Notes under the pieces: generated by a model
Database searches by the model: none
Seen by the model: only the letters and a program-made list of their open reading frames with translations
Told to the model about the DNA's origin: nothing
Position numbers and translations under genes: made by a program
Shown: piece after piece, positions 11,123-24,741 of the stretch
How positions within the stretch are numbered: the first letter of the stretch is position 1
Layout: every line of letters starts with the position of its first letter
Assembly (NCBI RefSeq): GCF_030272615.1
Contig: NC_081414.1
Coordinates: 820,503,896 to 820,567,895 of the forward strand
From: Cryptomeria japonica
Taxonomy: Eukaryota > Streptophyta > Pinopsida > Cupressales > Cupressaceae
Direction of reading: 5' to 3'
DNA: 64,000 nt

Positions 11123-14100
11123 TGTTGACGTGTATTTTGTACACAGCCTAACACAGAATAAAATACCTAAGGGTATCTTATCCTCTCTTGAGAAAAAGTC
11201 TCTAACTGCTGAAGATTCGCATAAAGGATCAGTTAGGATGACTCCAAGGTTCCTTTTAGTAGGGTCTCTACATGTGGATAAGCTCGCCGTGGTATGATGT
11301 GATTTGCTGGAATCACAAGGGGACTTACATCTGATGATTGAACTTCCGATCTGCTTTGCTGGAACACAGGCTCTTACTGGCTTAGACTTGAAAAAATGGG
11401 AAAAAGGATGAGGGTGAAGAGAAGATCTAATCCTAATACTAAGAATGTAGGAGCAATGATTTGATTTTTGATGAAACTCTAACTAGGTCTTGTTTTGACA
11501 TCAATGGAACATCTACACAAGGCTAGTGCGATCTTCTAAGGGAAGCTTTATGATGTTCAAATCATCACCACAGGCATAGACACCATCAAGTTGATGCATA
11601 TCAATGAAGAAGCAACAAATTGAAATTGAGCTTAGGCTGAATGATTCCAGTTGACTACGCAAGGCAAGTCTGCAATCAACAAACTGCTAGTAGTATGGAT
11701 ATACGAATTCCATCATCAATCAATCACATTTCCTCCATTCATCTAATCATCTACCATCTAGGATTGAAGACTCAACAAGAAACCATGCAAATTGCAAGAA
11801 ACGACACACTTCACCATTACTTCAATGAAAATGGAGTTTGTTTACAATCAATGGCAACAATTTCTTGCCTTGTCCTCCTATTCTACTCTAATTGCTACTC
11901 TATCAACTATATTCTAACTCTCTCTCTAATTATTTCTAATTAGCCTTTACAAATGAAATGCCTGGGCTTATATAGTGCCCACAATACAATTTGATGGCTT
12001 AGATCAATTCAAGATCAATGGCCAAGATTTTACAATGAAAACCCTAATTAGGGTTTGTTACAACCATTACATAACATTTAATGCTTGACCAATGATAAAA
12101 TTGTATTGCTTGGACACATGTCCCTTCTAGAAAAATCGACCAATGCATAGCCGGGGTAGGTACATCGGAGTTTGTGCCACCTTCCATGAGTTAAGTACAT
12201 TGAATCTGGACATGCTGAGGTGGACCTCACTGATTGGAGACGTGATGACTAGGATGCCACCTCGTCTGACACTTGGTTGATACTCAATTTGGTAGCGTTG
12301 AGAAGTTATCTTTGATTAACTCTTCTAAAATTATTTGCTTCTTCAACGAGCCCTTGTTCTAACTCCTTGTGTCCTTGATGTGCAGGATGATGATGTACCT
12401 CGCCTTGGAACACTGGATTGGAAGAGGTCGCCCCTGTCCTGGCTTGATCGTCCCGGCGAAGATCGTCCTTGATTCGGCTTGATTTTCCTTGATGAGATCT
12501 CCATTTGATGCCTACACAACATTTCAAAATTAGCAACATGATTTTGCAATGAAAAACTAGATCAGGGATTAAATTTAGGAAACTTCATAATAAATCCTTG
12601 AGTTATTATTTCCTAAAAAACAATTGGGCTATTACAATTCAAAATTCAAAATTCAAAATTTGAAGGCTATGACGATCAACGTTTAAAATCAAAACAATAA
12701 ATCCATATCGCCATACCTCTCTTGAGAGCTAACTCTAGAATGCAAAACAAGGAATTGCCTAGGCAAAATTGAAATTAGATGGCCTTCAACGTGATCTTTC
12801 CTCAAGTTATCACCTTCGCCACCTTTTGGGATATCCTTGACGTAGTTTGTAATGTCCTTGGCAAGTTCGCCTAACTTGAAACTCGAACTCCTTTGATAAT
12901 GCTTGCACCTTCCCTTTGAAATTCGCTCCTCCTCTTGAATACTCCAAATCGCATATGAAAGAGGATGCTTGAATAATGATTTAAAAATGAAATAAACACC
13001 TCCTTTTATAAGCACTTTCCTCATGCATTACCTTAGGCCGACTTGGTGAATATGAGACAATTAAAAGCAATCTTTAATAAAAACCAAGGCCGACTTTTGT
13101 AAAATAAACCCAAGCGCTCAATTTGTTTTTATAATTAATTAACTTTATGCCTTTATAATTAATTTTTTCGATTTTTAATAGGCAAAATTAATTAATAAAT
13201 GTTATGCGTTATTTTTAAATGCCATTTAATTAAATTTTGAAAACCCATCGAATTTAACATTTAAAATAAATTCAAAAACTTGTTTGAACGCCAAAATTGG
13301 AGAATTGAGAAGAGTACAAACCTCATCACCCTGGTCCCTGACTGAGGGACAGGAGCGATCCATCACCTTGGTCATGATTCTTGCAATTTTACGTCCAAAG
13401 TCTCCATCCTTACGTTGTGATTGCCATTTTTGCTGGGCCCTTCGAGCTTGATTAATTTATCCTTGCAAATGAATGTCCTTTAGATATGATATCGCCCTAG
13501 TCCCTTGGAGAGGGACAGGAGCGATCTTCATGCTTTCTCCTTGAAATTCTCCGTTCTTGATATCAACTTCTCCTTTATTTTCTTTCAAACAACGCTTTGA
13601 ACCCTTTGCAAGTTTGTTTTGTCATGATCTTCGAAGGAAAATAAGTGCTTTGGCAAATATCGCCCTGGTCCTTTGGAGAGGGACAGGAGCGATCCTAGTG
13701 TTTTCTCCTTGATCTTGCATTCTTTGACCTCCAATCTCTATCATAGGCGAAAAATAACATTGTTTCTTTACTCCACGCTTGTTCCACTTGATTTTTACAA
13801 GGCATATTTGATGTTAGGAGGAATATCGCCCTGGTCCCTTGGAGAGGGACAGGAGCGATCCTGGTGTCCTGGCTCAAATTTGCTAACTTTTAATCTTTGC
13901 CTCTTGTTCATCACCTTCCAAATAACGTCCCTGATCTTGCCTATCCTTGCCTTGTCATGATTTTGAAGGAACATGGGTACTTTAATGAAAATCGCTTTGG
14001 TCCTTGTCCAAAGGACAGGAGCGATATAAGTCCCTTAGCTCAATTGATAACATTTTGACGTTCAAAACTCTTGCATATCATCTTCAAAAGACACCTTAGA

Positions 14101-15962
14101 CCTTGTATGACCTTGCAAAACATTGACTTAACGTGATTTTTGCATGAATTGGCCAATATATTCAATATCGCTCTGGTCCCTTCCTGAGGGACAGGAGCGA
14201 ACTTCAACATTTTGAGCTTGTCCTTGTTTCGGCCAACTTGCAATTACTTTCATCGTGCAAAATAAAGTCCCTTGATCCTTCTTAGTCGCTTGATGCGTGA
14301 TAAACTTTCAAAATTTATGCCTTTATGCAAATTTCGCTCTAGTCCCTTCCTGAGGGACAGGAGCGAACTGGGATATTTTAGTGCAAATCTTTCAATGTTG
14401 GCGACCTTTGATGCTTTATGCTTGATTGAAACACCTCGAAACGTCCTTGCCACCTTGTTCTCCGTCTTAGAGTATCTTGAATTTGAAGAAGAGGCAATAT
14501 TATCATTATATCGCCCTGGTCCCTTGGAGAGGGACAGGAGCGATCTTGGTCCTGTAGGCATCATTTCAATTTATCACCTTCAAAGCTTATCTTCAACGGA
14601 TTCGTAATGTACCTTTTCACTCATCCATGCCTTGGAAATCTTTCAAACTTGGCAAAAAAATTTGTCTAAGACAAAAATCGCTCTAGTCCCTGCCTGAGGG
14701 ACAGGAGCGAACTTGGGCATTTAGGTCCCTTGTTGACGTTTCATAATCTTCAATTTATCTTCAACGGGCTCAAGTCACATCATTTCTTGCCTTCAAACCA
14801 AAAACTTGCTTGATCTTCGTCCAGAACATGCCCTATGAAGGATTTCGCTCTGGTCCCTGAGAGAGGGACGGGAGCTACAAAGAACTTCGCCCTGGTCCCT
14901 GGCTGAGGGACAGGAGCGATTTTTACATCTTGGGTCATTCTCCTTCACGACGGTACTTCAAGTTATATTCATTTGATAAAATGCATCTCCTTGGACCTCT
15001 TCAAATCGTCAAGTTGTCAAAATCCTGCAAGGACAAAGCAATATTTGACTTTAAGCTCCGGTCCTTCACTGAGGGACAGGAGCGAAATTTGCTCTCTAGG
15101 CCAAATTGTTACAATTTTCATCAAAAAAGGTCTTGGCTAAGGAAGATATCATCTTACTTAATGCTATGAATAAAAGTTAATGTCCAAACAAAGTCTAAAA
15201 ATGTGCATATGAATAAAATCGCTCTGGTCCTTCAGTGAGGGACAGGAGCGAATTTGACCTTCTAGGCAAAAACTTCATCATTTCATTGTTTTTGATCAAG
15301 TCTGGATGCTCTGTCATGCTCATTTCGTCCTTCACCATGCCTTTGATGTCTCAATTCGTCCAAACACGGTCAGGAATGGCTCAAATAAGTATTATCGCTC
15401 TGGACCCTTGGTGAGGGACAGGAGCGCTTCGCCTTGGTCCTCCTGAGAGGGACAGGAGCGAAATTCGCTCTGGATCCTCAGTGAAGGACAGGAGCGAAAT
15501 TTGACTTTCGAACTCTCTATCAGGATAACTTTTATGGAATATAACATTTAAGTATAAGAGACATTTCCTTCTTTCTTATACTTTAAGTTATATTCCATAT
15601 ATACTTTCAGGATGTTTGAGAGTGGTTTCAGGCCTCCAGGAGTTATATTACAAAATCTAGTTTTTGGAGGTTTTCCAGTTTCCAGACTTAGTCAAATTCA
15701 GGATCAGGACATTCCAGACTTAGCCAAATTTCAGGATCAGGACTTCAGACTTAGCCAAATTTCAAGACATTCCAGACTTAGCCAAATTTCAGGACCAGGC
15801 CATCACTTAAGTAGGACTTGCCTACCCTATTGATCTCCCCGACAGCACTCAAAATGCAAAGGCTAACTAACAAAACCCCAAAAGACCTAGAAAACAAACC
15901 CTAAAAAGCAAAAAACATGGGTCCCCATTTGCAATGGGGCGATGTGTGAAAACGTCACAACA
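11123..15962 (-). mobile_element. Solo giant hairpin-family LTR (4840 bp, TSD CCACA)
   Basis: The minus strand starts TGTTGTGACG at 15962 and ends ...ACACGTCAACA at 11123. An exact 5-bp target duplication CCACA flanks it (11118-11122 and 15963-15967). No internal domain or second LTR is present, so it is a solo LTR produced by LTR-LTR recombination. Inside, in LTR order, are the terminal palindrome (near 15925), the GATCCTGAAATTTGGC tandem words, the long inverted repeat near 15536-15603, 16 hairpins, a first TATA region (TTTTATAAG near 13003), the telo-box palindrome near 12043 and a second TATA region (TTATATAGTGCCC near 11970). Confidence 0.92.
13329..15498 (-). repeat. Hairpin array, 16 units, spacing mostly 163-178 bp
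   Basis: Sixteen imperfect inverted repeats of about 32 bp. On the plus strand each reads CGCYCTGGTCCCT, then a 4-8 base loop, then AGGGACAGGAGCGA. Approximate starts are 13329, 13494, 13661, 13824, 13990, 14167, 14334, 14512, 14677, 14844, 14887, 15057, 15220, 15395, 15429 and 15464. The last three form a tight cluster about 34 bp apart at the LTR-start side, as in the other giant LTRs. Spacers are only loosely similar. Confidence 0.9.
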
Positions 15963-15967
15963 CCACA

Positions 15968-17669
15968 CAACCCTAACCAAATCTCTCCTAATATTTCCAA
16001 GGTAAAATACCCATTTGAGAAAGAAATTATTTTTTTATGCAATTGTTTGAATTCTTCAATAACATTCCCATGGCATGCTTAATTATCCATCATGCATTAC
16101 CAACAAATTCGACCAATATTTGTTGTTTTAACTTCAACTGTAAATCAATTAATAGATTTATCACACCTAACACACCACGCTCTTCAAAAAAAAGTAGCCC
16201 AAAAAGATTATATTGTTTGTTTCACCAAAAGAAGAGATCAATACATATTCAAAAAGACATAAAACGTAGTCCATCTTTACCACAATCAAGACCCAAGTTC
16301 AATCCCCCCTGGGAACCATTGGGCAAGCTGCTATTACGTTCATCCAGCAAAAAGTGCATGTTGTGCATGTCCAGGAACTGGACCCCTGTTTGTGTCACAT
16401 GGACTAAGGAACCATTAAAACCTATTTACCAATCAAAAATAAATAAATAAGACCTTTTGTACATGCTTGGATTCAAAGCCAAATCCTATTAACAGAACTG
16501 TTTTCTGAAAAATCCTGTTTGTTTAATCCCCGACACCCAAAGAATCTATACTATTCTTCTACTTAATCTAATGTCTCCAAACAAGACCCAATCTTGATTG
16601 ATAGTAGGCCTGCAAATTAGCTTGCTCTTAACTGATAAAATTGGATTGTGTGTAATCCTTGACTATAATAATCAGGAGATCAGTACCGAACTGCACAAGA
16701 TCAGCAAACAGTCCAAGCCCAACAACTGATCCTCAATGAGTTAATACCATACTTGTCAACAGATTGAAACGTGTGAAAGACAGATGTATGAACATACTGC
16801 TGTAATGAAGGATTTGCAGCAAGTGGGAAACGATCTGAAACCTTTTCTCCACCATCTGCTGTACATCTGCAATGATGTCAGGGATCTGCAACACCAATGC
16901 ATAGTTTAGTTGGTCAAAGGACCACCTCATCAATGAGAACAATCCTTGTGACTGAAATGGTGATCCAATTAATCAAATCAAAGAGATCTAGCTAGGTCTC
17001 TTATCTAGTTGTTCTGTGTGGTTCTTCCTGCATCTGTATGTCCAATACGTAATGTTAGGAGTTATGATTCCCTTCTAGGTCCTGCTGTCCACTTGGCAAT
17101 TTCCTAGTTGTTTGGCTTTATGTACTTGGCTTTTATGTCTTATCTAATTATATGTCCTCTTATTCATCAATAACTCAGATTGAAAGCTTGAAAGTTGACT
17201 TCCTCGAGCTTTGTCTGATTCCTCAATCAAACCACACTGTTGATTTCTTCAGTATACTAACCTTGAAAAGGTATCCTTCATCATAGAAATTTTACATATA
17301 CTGTAATTCAGAATCAGAAGTCTAAAAAATTTCTGTCGCCATCAAACCATCATGTCTCTTCAATAAGCTAACCTTGCAGAGGTATCTTATGTCATACATA
17401 TTTCACATATGAGCCCTATTCCAAAATCAGGAAACTAACAAATTTCTATGATAATCAAACCATCATGCCTGCACATAGCCTTACCGAGCTATTCTACATG
17501 ATGATTTAACCTATGAATTAGATGATACCAAGAAACCCTGTGACAAACATAATAAAATTCAATAAGTTTTGAAAAACTTATCTCCACACCAATGGCAAAA
17601 TATTGAAACCAAAAACCATCATCAAGAAGTATATGTATGTAGCTTAAAATGCTATCATCACTATTTATA
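15968..17669. other. Unassigned stretch with one exon-like segment
   Basis: Mostly AT-rich with no recognised family. Around 16733-16885 the minus strand has an acceptor-like GTGTTGCAG followed by an open stretch in which two frames read plausibly in turn (DVQQMVEK, then DRFPLAANPSLQQYVHTSVF after a one-base frame change). It may be a host exon or pseudo-exon. I do not recognise the protein. Confidence 0.3.
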
Positions 17670-18202
17670 TTTTCACTAAGGTTTTAGTTTTATACCAAAG
17701 GATATTTGCTCCTCTAAAAGGCTTAAGAGAGCTTCATATATAATTGTAATTATTATGATGGCTTTGTATAAGATATTTAATGAACAATCCCAACATAATG
17801 GAATATCAATAAATATGAAATTAACAGTACCATTGGAGTCAACTAGCAAAGGCCATTCGCAACTGCAGTTCATGGCCTCTACATTAATGAGATAAAAGTT
17901 TTAAAGTTTAAATCAATTATTTTGGATTTGAAAACTGCAGATGGTGATTGCATTCTTTTTAGAATTTTTGTTGCTGTATGTTATTTGTTTATGACATGAT
18001 ATTGATTAATTGATGTCAAACATTGTTGCAGACCTTCAGCAATCGTTTTGACAATCTGAGTGCTTCATAATTAACACCAAGCAGACCTGAAATATTGTAG
18101 CAAAAGGTATTTGCTATTCTAATAGGCTTCGAAAGCTTCATATCCAATTGTGACTATGGTGATGGATTTGTATGAGATATTTGCTGGACAAACCCAACAT
18201 GA
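17670..18202 (+). repeat. 3' untranslated region of a Copia element plus a diverged duplicate
   Basis: The segment 17870-18045 matches 25936-26085, which lies downstream of a Copia RNase H remnant, so this is the 3' non-coding part of the same family (shared words GATGTCAAACATTGTTGCAG and TTATTTGTTTA). Around it, 17690-17830 and 18105-18200 are diverged copies of one another (ATATTTGCT...GGCTT...GCTTCATAT). Confidence 0.55.
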
Positions 18203-19420
18203 TGTTGGATTATTGTCATTAATGTCAAAGTGCAAATCAGTGGTGTAATGGGTGGGGATTTAGCGTGTGCCAAAAACTTCTGGCACAATGATCACGATGA
18301 TTGAGATCTTGTTGATCAAAGAAAGAGGCAATTTAATTTTTCAGAGGCAAAAGTATTTAATTAAGGTGTCAATGTTAAAGGAGAATTATTTAAGACAAAA
18401 GTAATATTTTATTTTGGACGACCCTCTCAAAGGAGCCACCCTTTATTAAGGATATTTAAATTATTTTTTTCAGGGTGTTTGTTTGGATACCCATGAGGGA
18501 TGACCCCTTGATGTGGTGCGCCCAAGTTGGCTGCATTTAAATTAAATAAAAAACTTTTTGGGGGGGCCAACCCTATAGAAATTTGTGCCCCAATTTGCGG
18601 GGGAAATTTAAATTAAATAAAAATTCTTAACTCTTCCTTGGCCGACAAGCATGAAGAGGTTCATTTCTTGGTGAAGGGTGCACATTAGTTGATATGAATA
18701 AGAGCGCGTTTGGAGTTTTTACAATCAAGCATTCCATTGAATATCATATCTATTCAAGGCAGAATTTAGAAGACCTTAGAGCAGATCAAAAGAACATCTA
18801 TGAGAAGAAATTGGTGAAGACTATGATCAGATTATTTCAGACTTCATGAGCAATTAGTTTCAGACTTTATGAGCAGATAATTTTCAGACTTATGTACAAA
18901 CTCGAGAAGACTTGCGAACAATTCATTTCAGACCTTTTTAAGCAGAAATTTTGAAGAGTATAAGCAGACTTTGAAGGTGATTTATTGCAGAACTTAAGGG
19001 CAAATATTTGCAGACCTATGAGCAAAGATTCTTGAAAACCATAAGCAGATTTAAGGAGCTTGTTGAGCAGATTTCTGAAGGTGTTTCAGATCTGATACAA
19101 GAAGGAGATCTAAAATTTATCAATTCCTTGTGGAGGTTGGTGCCTTGCTTTCAAAGAGATTGAAGTCTCTTGCTGAGTTGGTGCTCAGTTGTGGAAATTG
19201 GTGTCTCCAATGGGTTGGTGCCTACGAAATCATCTAGAGGGTATTGGTGTCTCTTGTGGGTTGGTGCCTACAAAATTTGTACAAAGTTTCTAATACAAAA
19301 GCAATATTTTTCCATGGTTTTTTCCCACAAGGGTTTCCACGTAAATTGTGTGTTCATTTGTGTTCCTCTTGCTCGATCTTGCATTTGTGGTTGATCAAGT
19401 TTTTTAAAATATTGCTACTA
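18203..19420 (+). mobile_element. Copia LTR (approximate ends)
   Basis: Starts TGTTGGATTATTGTCATTAA, a typical start for Copia LTRs of this kind, directly after 3' untranslated sequence. It contains the serial TTGGTG words (19138-19270), GTTTTTTCCCACAAGGGTT and a T-rich end near 19400. It is followed by the C-terminal half of a gag, so the N-terminal half of gag and the primer site are missing. The right end is not exact. Confidence 0.5.
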
Positions 19421-20546
19421 TGAAATGCGGATTGAAGACAAGCCATCAAAAGGAGAGGCGGCCTTTAAAGCATCAAGAAAGGGAAAGAGCAAAGTATGTG
19501 AACCAAGCAAGACTTTGAGCAATGAACGGATGTAGAAGAAGTTCATTTCATGAGAAAGCTAAAGAAAGGACCCAAGAAATATCAAGGTAAGTTACCATTC
19601 AAATGTTTTAATTGTGGTGAAGTACGACATTTTGCTTTTAAATGTCCACGGGATAAAAATAAAAGTCATGAGGATGAAGAGGACCATTACATAAAGAAAG
19701 GAAGAAAGCATCATCAAAAGAAGAGCCACAAAAAGAACTCTCACAGGTACAAGAAGAGTCTTTATTCAAAAAGGGATGATAGCTTGTCAGAAGGAAGCAA
19801 CGAAGAAAGTTCAAGCTGTGGGAGAAGAAATGCTTTTCATGGAAATGGAAGTAGAGAATGATAAAGACAAAGAGGAAGGAAAAAACGAAGCATGCCATGA
19901 AGATGAAGAGGAGAAAAATCTTGAGGAAGAACTCTACTATGCTTACAGAGAAAATGAGAAGTTCAAGAAAAGAATTTCAAAGCAAACGGTATGAATTCAA
20001 TAAGTTAGTGAAGCTCAAGAAAAGTCAAATAAAATGATTGAACAATGAAGATCTGAAAGTTCAATTAGAAGAGGCAAAATGGATTGAGGATTATAAAAGA
20101 TCATCTTGAGGCAAAGGAATCCAATTGTGAAAAACTGGAGCTTGAAATTGTCTCCTTAAGGAGGGAATTGGAGAACTTTGTTAAACAATTGAATCGATGC
20201 TTGAAGTTTGACAAAAGCACCAAAATAATGGATGATATCATCAATTCGCAAAGGTCGCCGTTTATTAGGACTGGCCTTAGTTTTGCTGATGATCAAAAGA
20301 AGTCAAAAGAGGCCTCAAGTCCTTAGGCTGTTGATCCACCACAGAAGGAAAATGAAGAGAAGCCAAAAAGTTACATCAAGGCCCTCAAGAATTCCACCAA
20401 GGATGATAACAAAAAGGAGGAAATCAAGGAGGAGAATAAAGCCCCACAAAAGAACAATCCACCTCCAATGGCAAACAAGGACAACATCAGAATTCCCTTT
20501 CATTACTCGCATATAAATAGGTTCCATCATTCCTTTAATAGCTATT
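19421..20546 (+). pseudogene. Copia gag, C-terminal part (decayed, frameshifted)
   Basis: Begins in MRIEDKPSKGEAAFKAS, the segment that normally precedes the zinc knuckle in plant Copia gag. At about 19602-19646 there is an intact CX2CX4HX4C knuckle (CFNCGEVRHFAFKC). Then come a Lys/His-rich tract and a Glu-rich coiled-coil tract (about 19800-20230) spread over two or three frames with stops. The capsid-like N-terminal half is absent. The frame continues on the far side of the inserted solo LTR. Confidence 0.8.
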
Positions 20547-21010
20547 TGTCATGCCCTACCATAATACCCATAATTGCACTACCTTCTATAAAAGAAAATT
20601 GTCTTGATTCAAGACCTCACAATTTTATTTAAACTCAAATCAACCCAAACAGCAAAAGAAGGTGATCGACCCAAGGCTGGTATACACACAACATAGACAG
20701 TAATCATGTTAAGGAGCAGATTCACTAACAGCAATCTCGTTATCTTATTAACCAGCGATCCCAACTTTTATAAGGCTGCAATCTCCACCTTATTGAAGCA
20801 TGTGATTCTCGATAATAATCAAGGCAGCACTATCATTAGTTAACTACAACAGTTTGTCAAAGGGCAAGGAGTATTATGAGAAGACACCTCGCTTGGAAGG
20901 GCTGTGACCAAAGGAAGGGACATAACTTTCCACCATAGGTGAAGGATACTTATGGAGGACTCCCACTCAGAAATAGGGAGAAATCACCCAGGAATCAATC
21001 AAGGAATAAT

Positions 21011-21071
<61 letters not shown>

Positions 21072-21743
21072 CAGCAAAGGAACAATTTATCTATTGGGAT
21101 AACTCCCCCAATAAGAGGAGAACTAAGATATAGAATTCATTCAAGGTGAATACAAAAAATGAATCTGGAGATTCAATCCTAATAAGGATTGCCCATTACT
21201 TGTTGATATCAAAGAGGTACATTTTTAATCATCTTATCACTCCTTGGCAATTGCATTGCAAGGTCATGGGCATGATGTAGGTAGGTCCACATGAGGGGCT
21301 AGGATTCATGGGCAACAAGGTGGGGTTAGGCCCCCTTCCCGGCCCTAAATGGCCTTTATGAGCAGAAAAGGTGGGGTTAGGCCCCCTTCCCGGCTCCTAA
21401 CAAAACCTTCATGATGCAATCCAAGGGCAGCAAGGCGAAGTTAGGTCCCCTTCCCAGCTCTGGGGCAATATTTGGGAGGATTGATCTCAATATTGTTACC
21501 TACAATCTAACCTAGAGGCTCACATTGTGATTGACTTGGGAGATGAAGTTATTACAGATTGAACCAAGTATTGTCCATGCTATGATGATCTCATTATTAA
21601 TGTTATTATAATGTATGAAATTAATATGAATAGTACTATGTTTTGAATATTCTCATGATTTGTTAATCATTAATGATTCTAACATCTATTTCAAGAGTTT
21701 TACAGGTAAAGAAATCAGGGTTATCCCAAAAGGGGACATTACA
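20547..21743 (-). mobile_element. Solo LTR of the TGTAATGTCCC family (1197 bp)
   Basis: Its right end, GGGGACATTACA, is the reverse complement of TGTAATGTCCCC, so it is on the minus strand. The left end is TGTCATGCCC, somewhat diverged. Flanks are CTATT (20542-20546) and CTAGT (21744-21748), a 5-bp target duplication with one mismatch. Copia gag sequence continues on both sides. It contains a (TA)n tract at 21013-21067 and a GTGGGGTTAGGCCCCCTTCC word repeated near 21310, 21370 and 21425. Confidence 0.75.
21013..21067. repeat. (TA)n microsatellite
   Basis: Uninterrupted TA dinucleotide run of about 27 units inside a solo LTR. ORFs reading Ile-Tyr repeats through it are artefacts. Confidence 0.97.
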
Positions 21744-22743
21744 CTAGTGTTTTTCATACAATCATTTTTGTCACAAAGCAGTAGATTCTAGTATTCGTGC
21801 AAGAGATAATCCTAGTTTCACCAAAAGAAATTATAATTCATTTGCTCCTCCGATGGATTTAACCTTATATGCTACAAGTGCAACAACTTTGGACATGGCA
21901 CGTTTTTGCAGAACTATTTTTGCTGAGCCTCTGAGACAAAACAAGAAGGATAATGTACCTAAAAAATGTATGAATGAGTCAGCTAATGTTAAGAAGAAGC
22001 GGGAAAAATAAGAGAAAGAAGAGTCCATGTTTGTTCAAATAGCTCTACATGCACAAAACAAAAGAGATAGATGGTATCTTGATAGCATTTGCTCTAGGCC
22101 AATGACAGGTGACAAAAGTTAATTTCTTACTCTTGAACGAACGGATGAAAAGATGGTGAAATTTGGAGACAACACAAAAAGAAATACAAAAAGAAAAGGG
22201 ACTCTGTGTCTGGACAATGAAAAAACAAAAACAGAAAATGTCCTATATGTCAAAGGGTTGAAATGGAATCTCTTAAGAGTAAGTCAATTGTGCAATCAAA
22301 GGCACACTGTTACATTTCTTTCTAGAGGATGCAAAATCAAGAAAGATGGAAAATTGATAGAAAAAGCATACAGAACATCTGAAAATCTTCGAATCCTCAA
22401 TGAAATCAACAACCAAAGATGTTACATGGGGCAAGAAGACGAGAGTTGGTTATGGCATAGAAGATTGGGGCACTTAACTTTTGATAATCTTGTCAAGATC
22501 AGTTGTAAGGAAGCTGTGAGAGACATGCCAAAGATTTCAAAGCCGGCAAATATGTAAGCCCACAAATATCACATGTAAGAAATGTCAACTTGGGAAGCAG
22601 ACTAGAGTGAGTTTTAAATCAAAGGAACACTTGGCATCAAAACCATTGGATCTCATACATACAGATCTTTGTGGTCCAACCAAAACAAGAAGCATGCAAG
22701 GAGAAAAGTATTTTATGTTTTTATGTTACTAATTGATGATTAC
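21744..22743 (+). pseudogene. Copia gag end, protease and GAG-pre-integrase/integrase start (decayed)
   Basis: A second knuckle-like motif (CYKCNNFGHG near 21871) lacks its last Cys. The protease region reads WYLDSICSRPMTGDKS near 22073-22120; the catalytic DSG of Copia protease has become DSI. Next comes a 134-codon open stretch (22153-22557) with the GAG-pre-integrase signature ESWLWHRRLGHLTFDNL. The integrase begins with a CX2C-type residue set and LDLIHTDLCGPTKTRSMQG. Several stops and frameshifts rule out function. It is interrupted at the LIDDY motif by the next solo LTR. Confidence 0.8.
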
Positions 22744-24741
22744 TGTAATGTCCCCATTAGGGATTCACCTTGATTTAGTCCTAAGACAACAATTCTAACT
22801 TAAAGTGAGAATTGTAATGCATTTATAAATATAATTTCATTGATTCTAAAGACATTTTTACTATAAAATTTAAATCATAATGCTTAGAATAATTTTGGAA
22901 GATGGAACTTATCTTGATAATTTTATCTGATTTATGCTGATGATAAACCTCCCAAAAACTGTTTACCATCTCCTTACAATCTGCAATAGAACTTCTTACA
23001 ACCTCCTCATAAGCCTGTCATTAAATTCTTCACTATCTCCTTAAATGATCTGTTCGTACAATCTTCCATAGATCTGAAATAGTCTTTTGTACACCTCTCT
23101 TCATTGGATCTGTAATCTTACTTTTCATCCATGTCCTTGGTGCCTATGCTCAATATTCTTTTTAAAACTTCTTGTCTTACATGTAGATCTGATTAAATAT
23201 TATTTCTTACCGAGCATTTACTTATTCTTTTCTCTTGTTGTAGTATATATATTTTATTTATTTTCTACCTCATACTCTTCACTTCTTACTTGTGTACCTT
23301 TAGACATGCCTTTTGATAGCTTCTTTATTTGATTAATATATTACACATATTTCATTATATTTACTTTCTTTATTCATGTTTAGTATCCTTGAATAATTTC
23401 CCTCTCATATTTCTCCACACCCAACACATACTTTTCCACTCTCTAAATATATACTCTTTTATTTTACTCACATCATATTCTCCTCCACACTCCATCCGTG
23501 TTTGTCTTCACACACAAATCATATATACACAGCATGCTACTCATAAATCTCTATTCACCCTGCTCGTAAATCTTCATGCATATGCCTCTTTTAGGTCTGT
23601 ATATTGAATCTCTAATGTTCAACACATCCCTCTATAGATCTCTGCTAGTATTCCTTACGTACTGTTTTCATTAATATGTACCTCTTCCATTAATCTATTG
23701 TTACCTTAATATTTTCTTCTATCTGAATAATATTCTGTTATATTTTTCTTTTTCCCACGTTCATGTTATTCTCCTTTCAGTATTAATCACCTACACACCT
23801 CACTTTAATTCCAAATTCTTTCTACATATATATATCTTCTAAATATCATATCCCTTCGTAAGGGGTGTGGACTCTTTCCAAAGAATCATCTACATTAAAA
23901 ACAAATTAAACTCTATTTAACCTTCCCTAAACAAATCGCAGCCTTCTTTGATTTATCTTTAGTTAATATAAATCACTTTCTTTATCAAATTACTATCATT
24001 TATTTTAATTTATTGTTATTCCTTAATGAAGTCACTCTAAAACTAGTATTTGACTTCTTAACAAATACGTGCTGTCTGATTGTAATCTTTAGTCAAAAGC
24101 CATCATTCTCAACATGACCTGATAAAGTATAATCACCACTTATTTAATGGTAATCGATGTGCACTAACATAGAAACCATATTATTGTGCATTAATATATA
24201 TCGCTGTCCATATTTATATACTTGGAGTGCTTGGAGTCGAGTACCAAATTCACTGTCCTGGGCATATGAAATCATAGTTTTCTTCTTGGTCATTATGCTT
24301 CTCTCATATTTACGTGGATATTCTGATTATTGAGAAATGCTGTTTCTGTGATAATATTGTCTTTTATTTGCTGGTCTTCATAATACAATAATTGCTTTGA
24401 CTTCTATAGAATATTCCAATCACAGTCACACATGTCATTTGTCAAAGGTTTATCCTTCGATTGTTGGTTTAAGACTCTGTATTTCTTCCTGAAGTTGCTG
24501 CCTTGTCAATGGTTCTTTTGTAGTCAACAACATTGTTTATCTCCTTGCTTATTAATTTATTCTTAATCATGTGTCACTCTTTGTAATGGCTTGAGACATA
24601 CGATTGATGATCTTTCGCTTTAGCCCAATATCAAAAATATCTTCTTCAAACAATCTCTTAACAATGATTCCTTTGACATCAATGACAACATTTCCAACAA
24701 TATTAACAATACTAGATATAGTCTTGTTTGGGGACATCACA
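22744..24741 (+). mobile_element. Solo LTR of the TGTAATGTCCC family, plus strand (1998 bp)
   Basis: Starts TGTAATGTCCCCATTAGGG and ends TTTGGGGACATCACA. It splits the integrase exactly between ATTGATGATTAC (LIDDY) and the continuing TCTCAAGTGACTTGG (SQVTW). Flanks are ATTAC and TATAC, a poor 5-bp target duplication. The interior is CT-rich with long pyrimidine runs; no protein is recognised in it. It is longer than the other two LTRs of this terminal signature, so it is a different subfamily or has its own insertions. Confidence 0.7.

Noticed and set aside
20939-21149. Small proteins with Ile-Tyr repeats
   Set aside because: They are translations of the (TA)n microsatellite.
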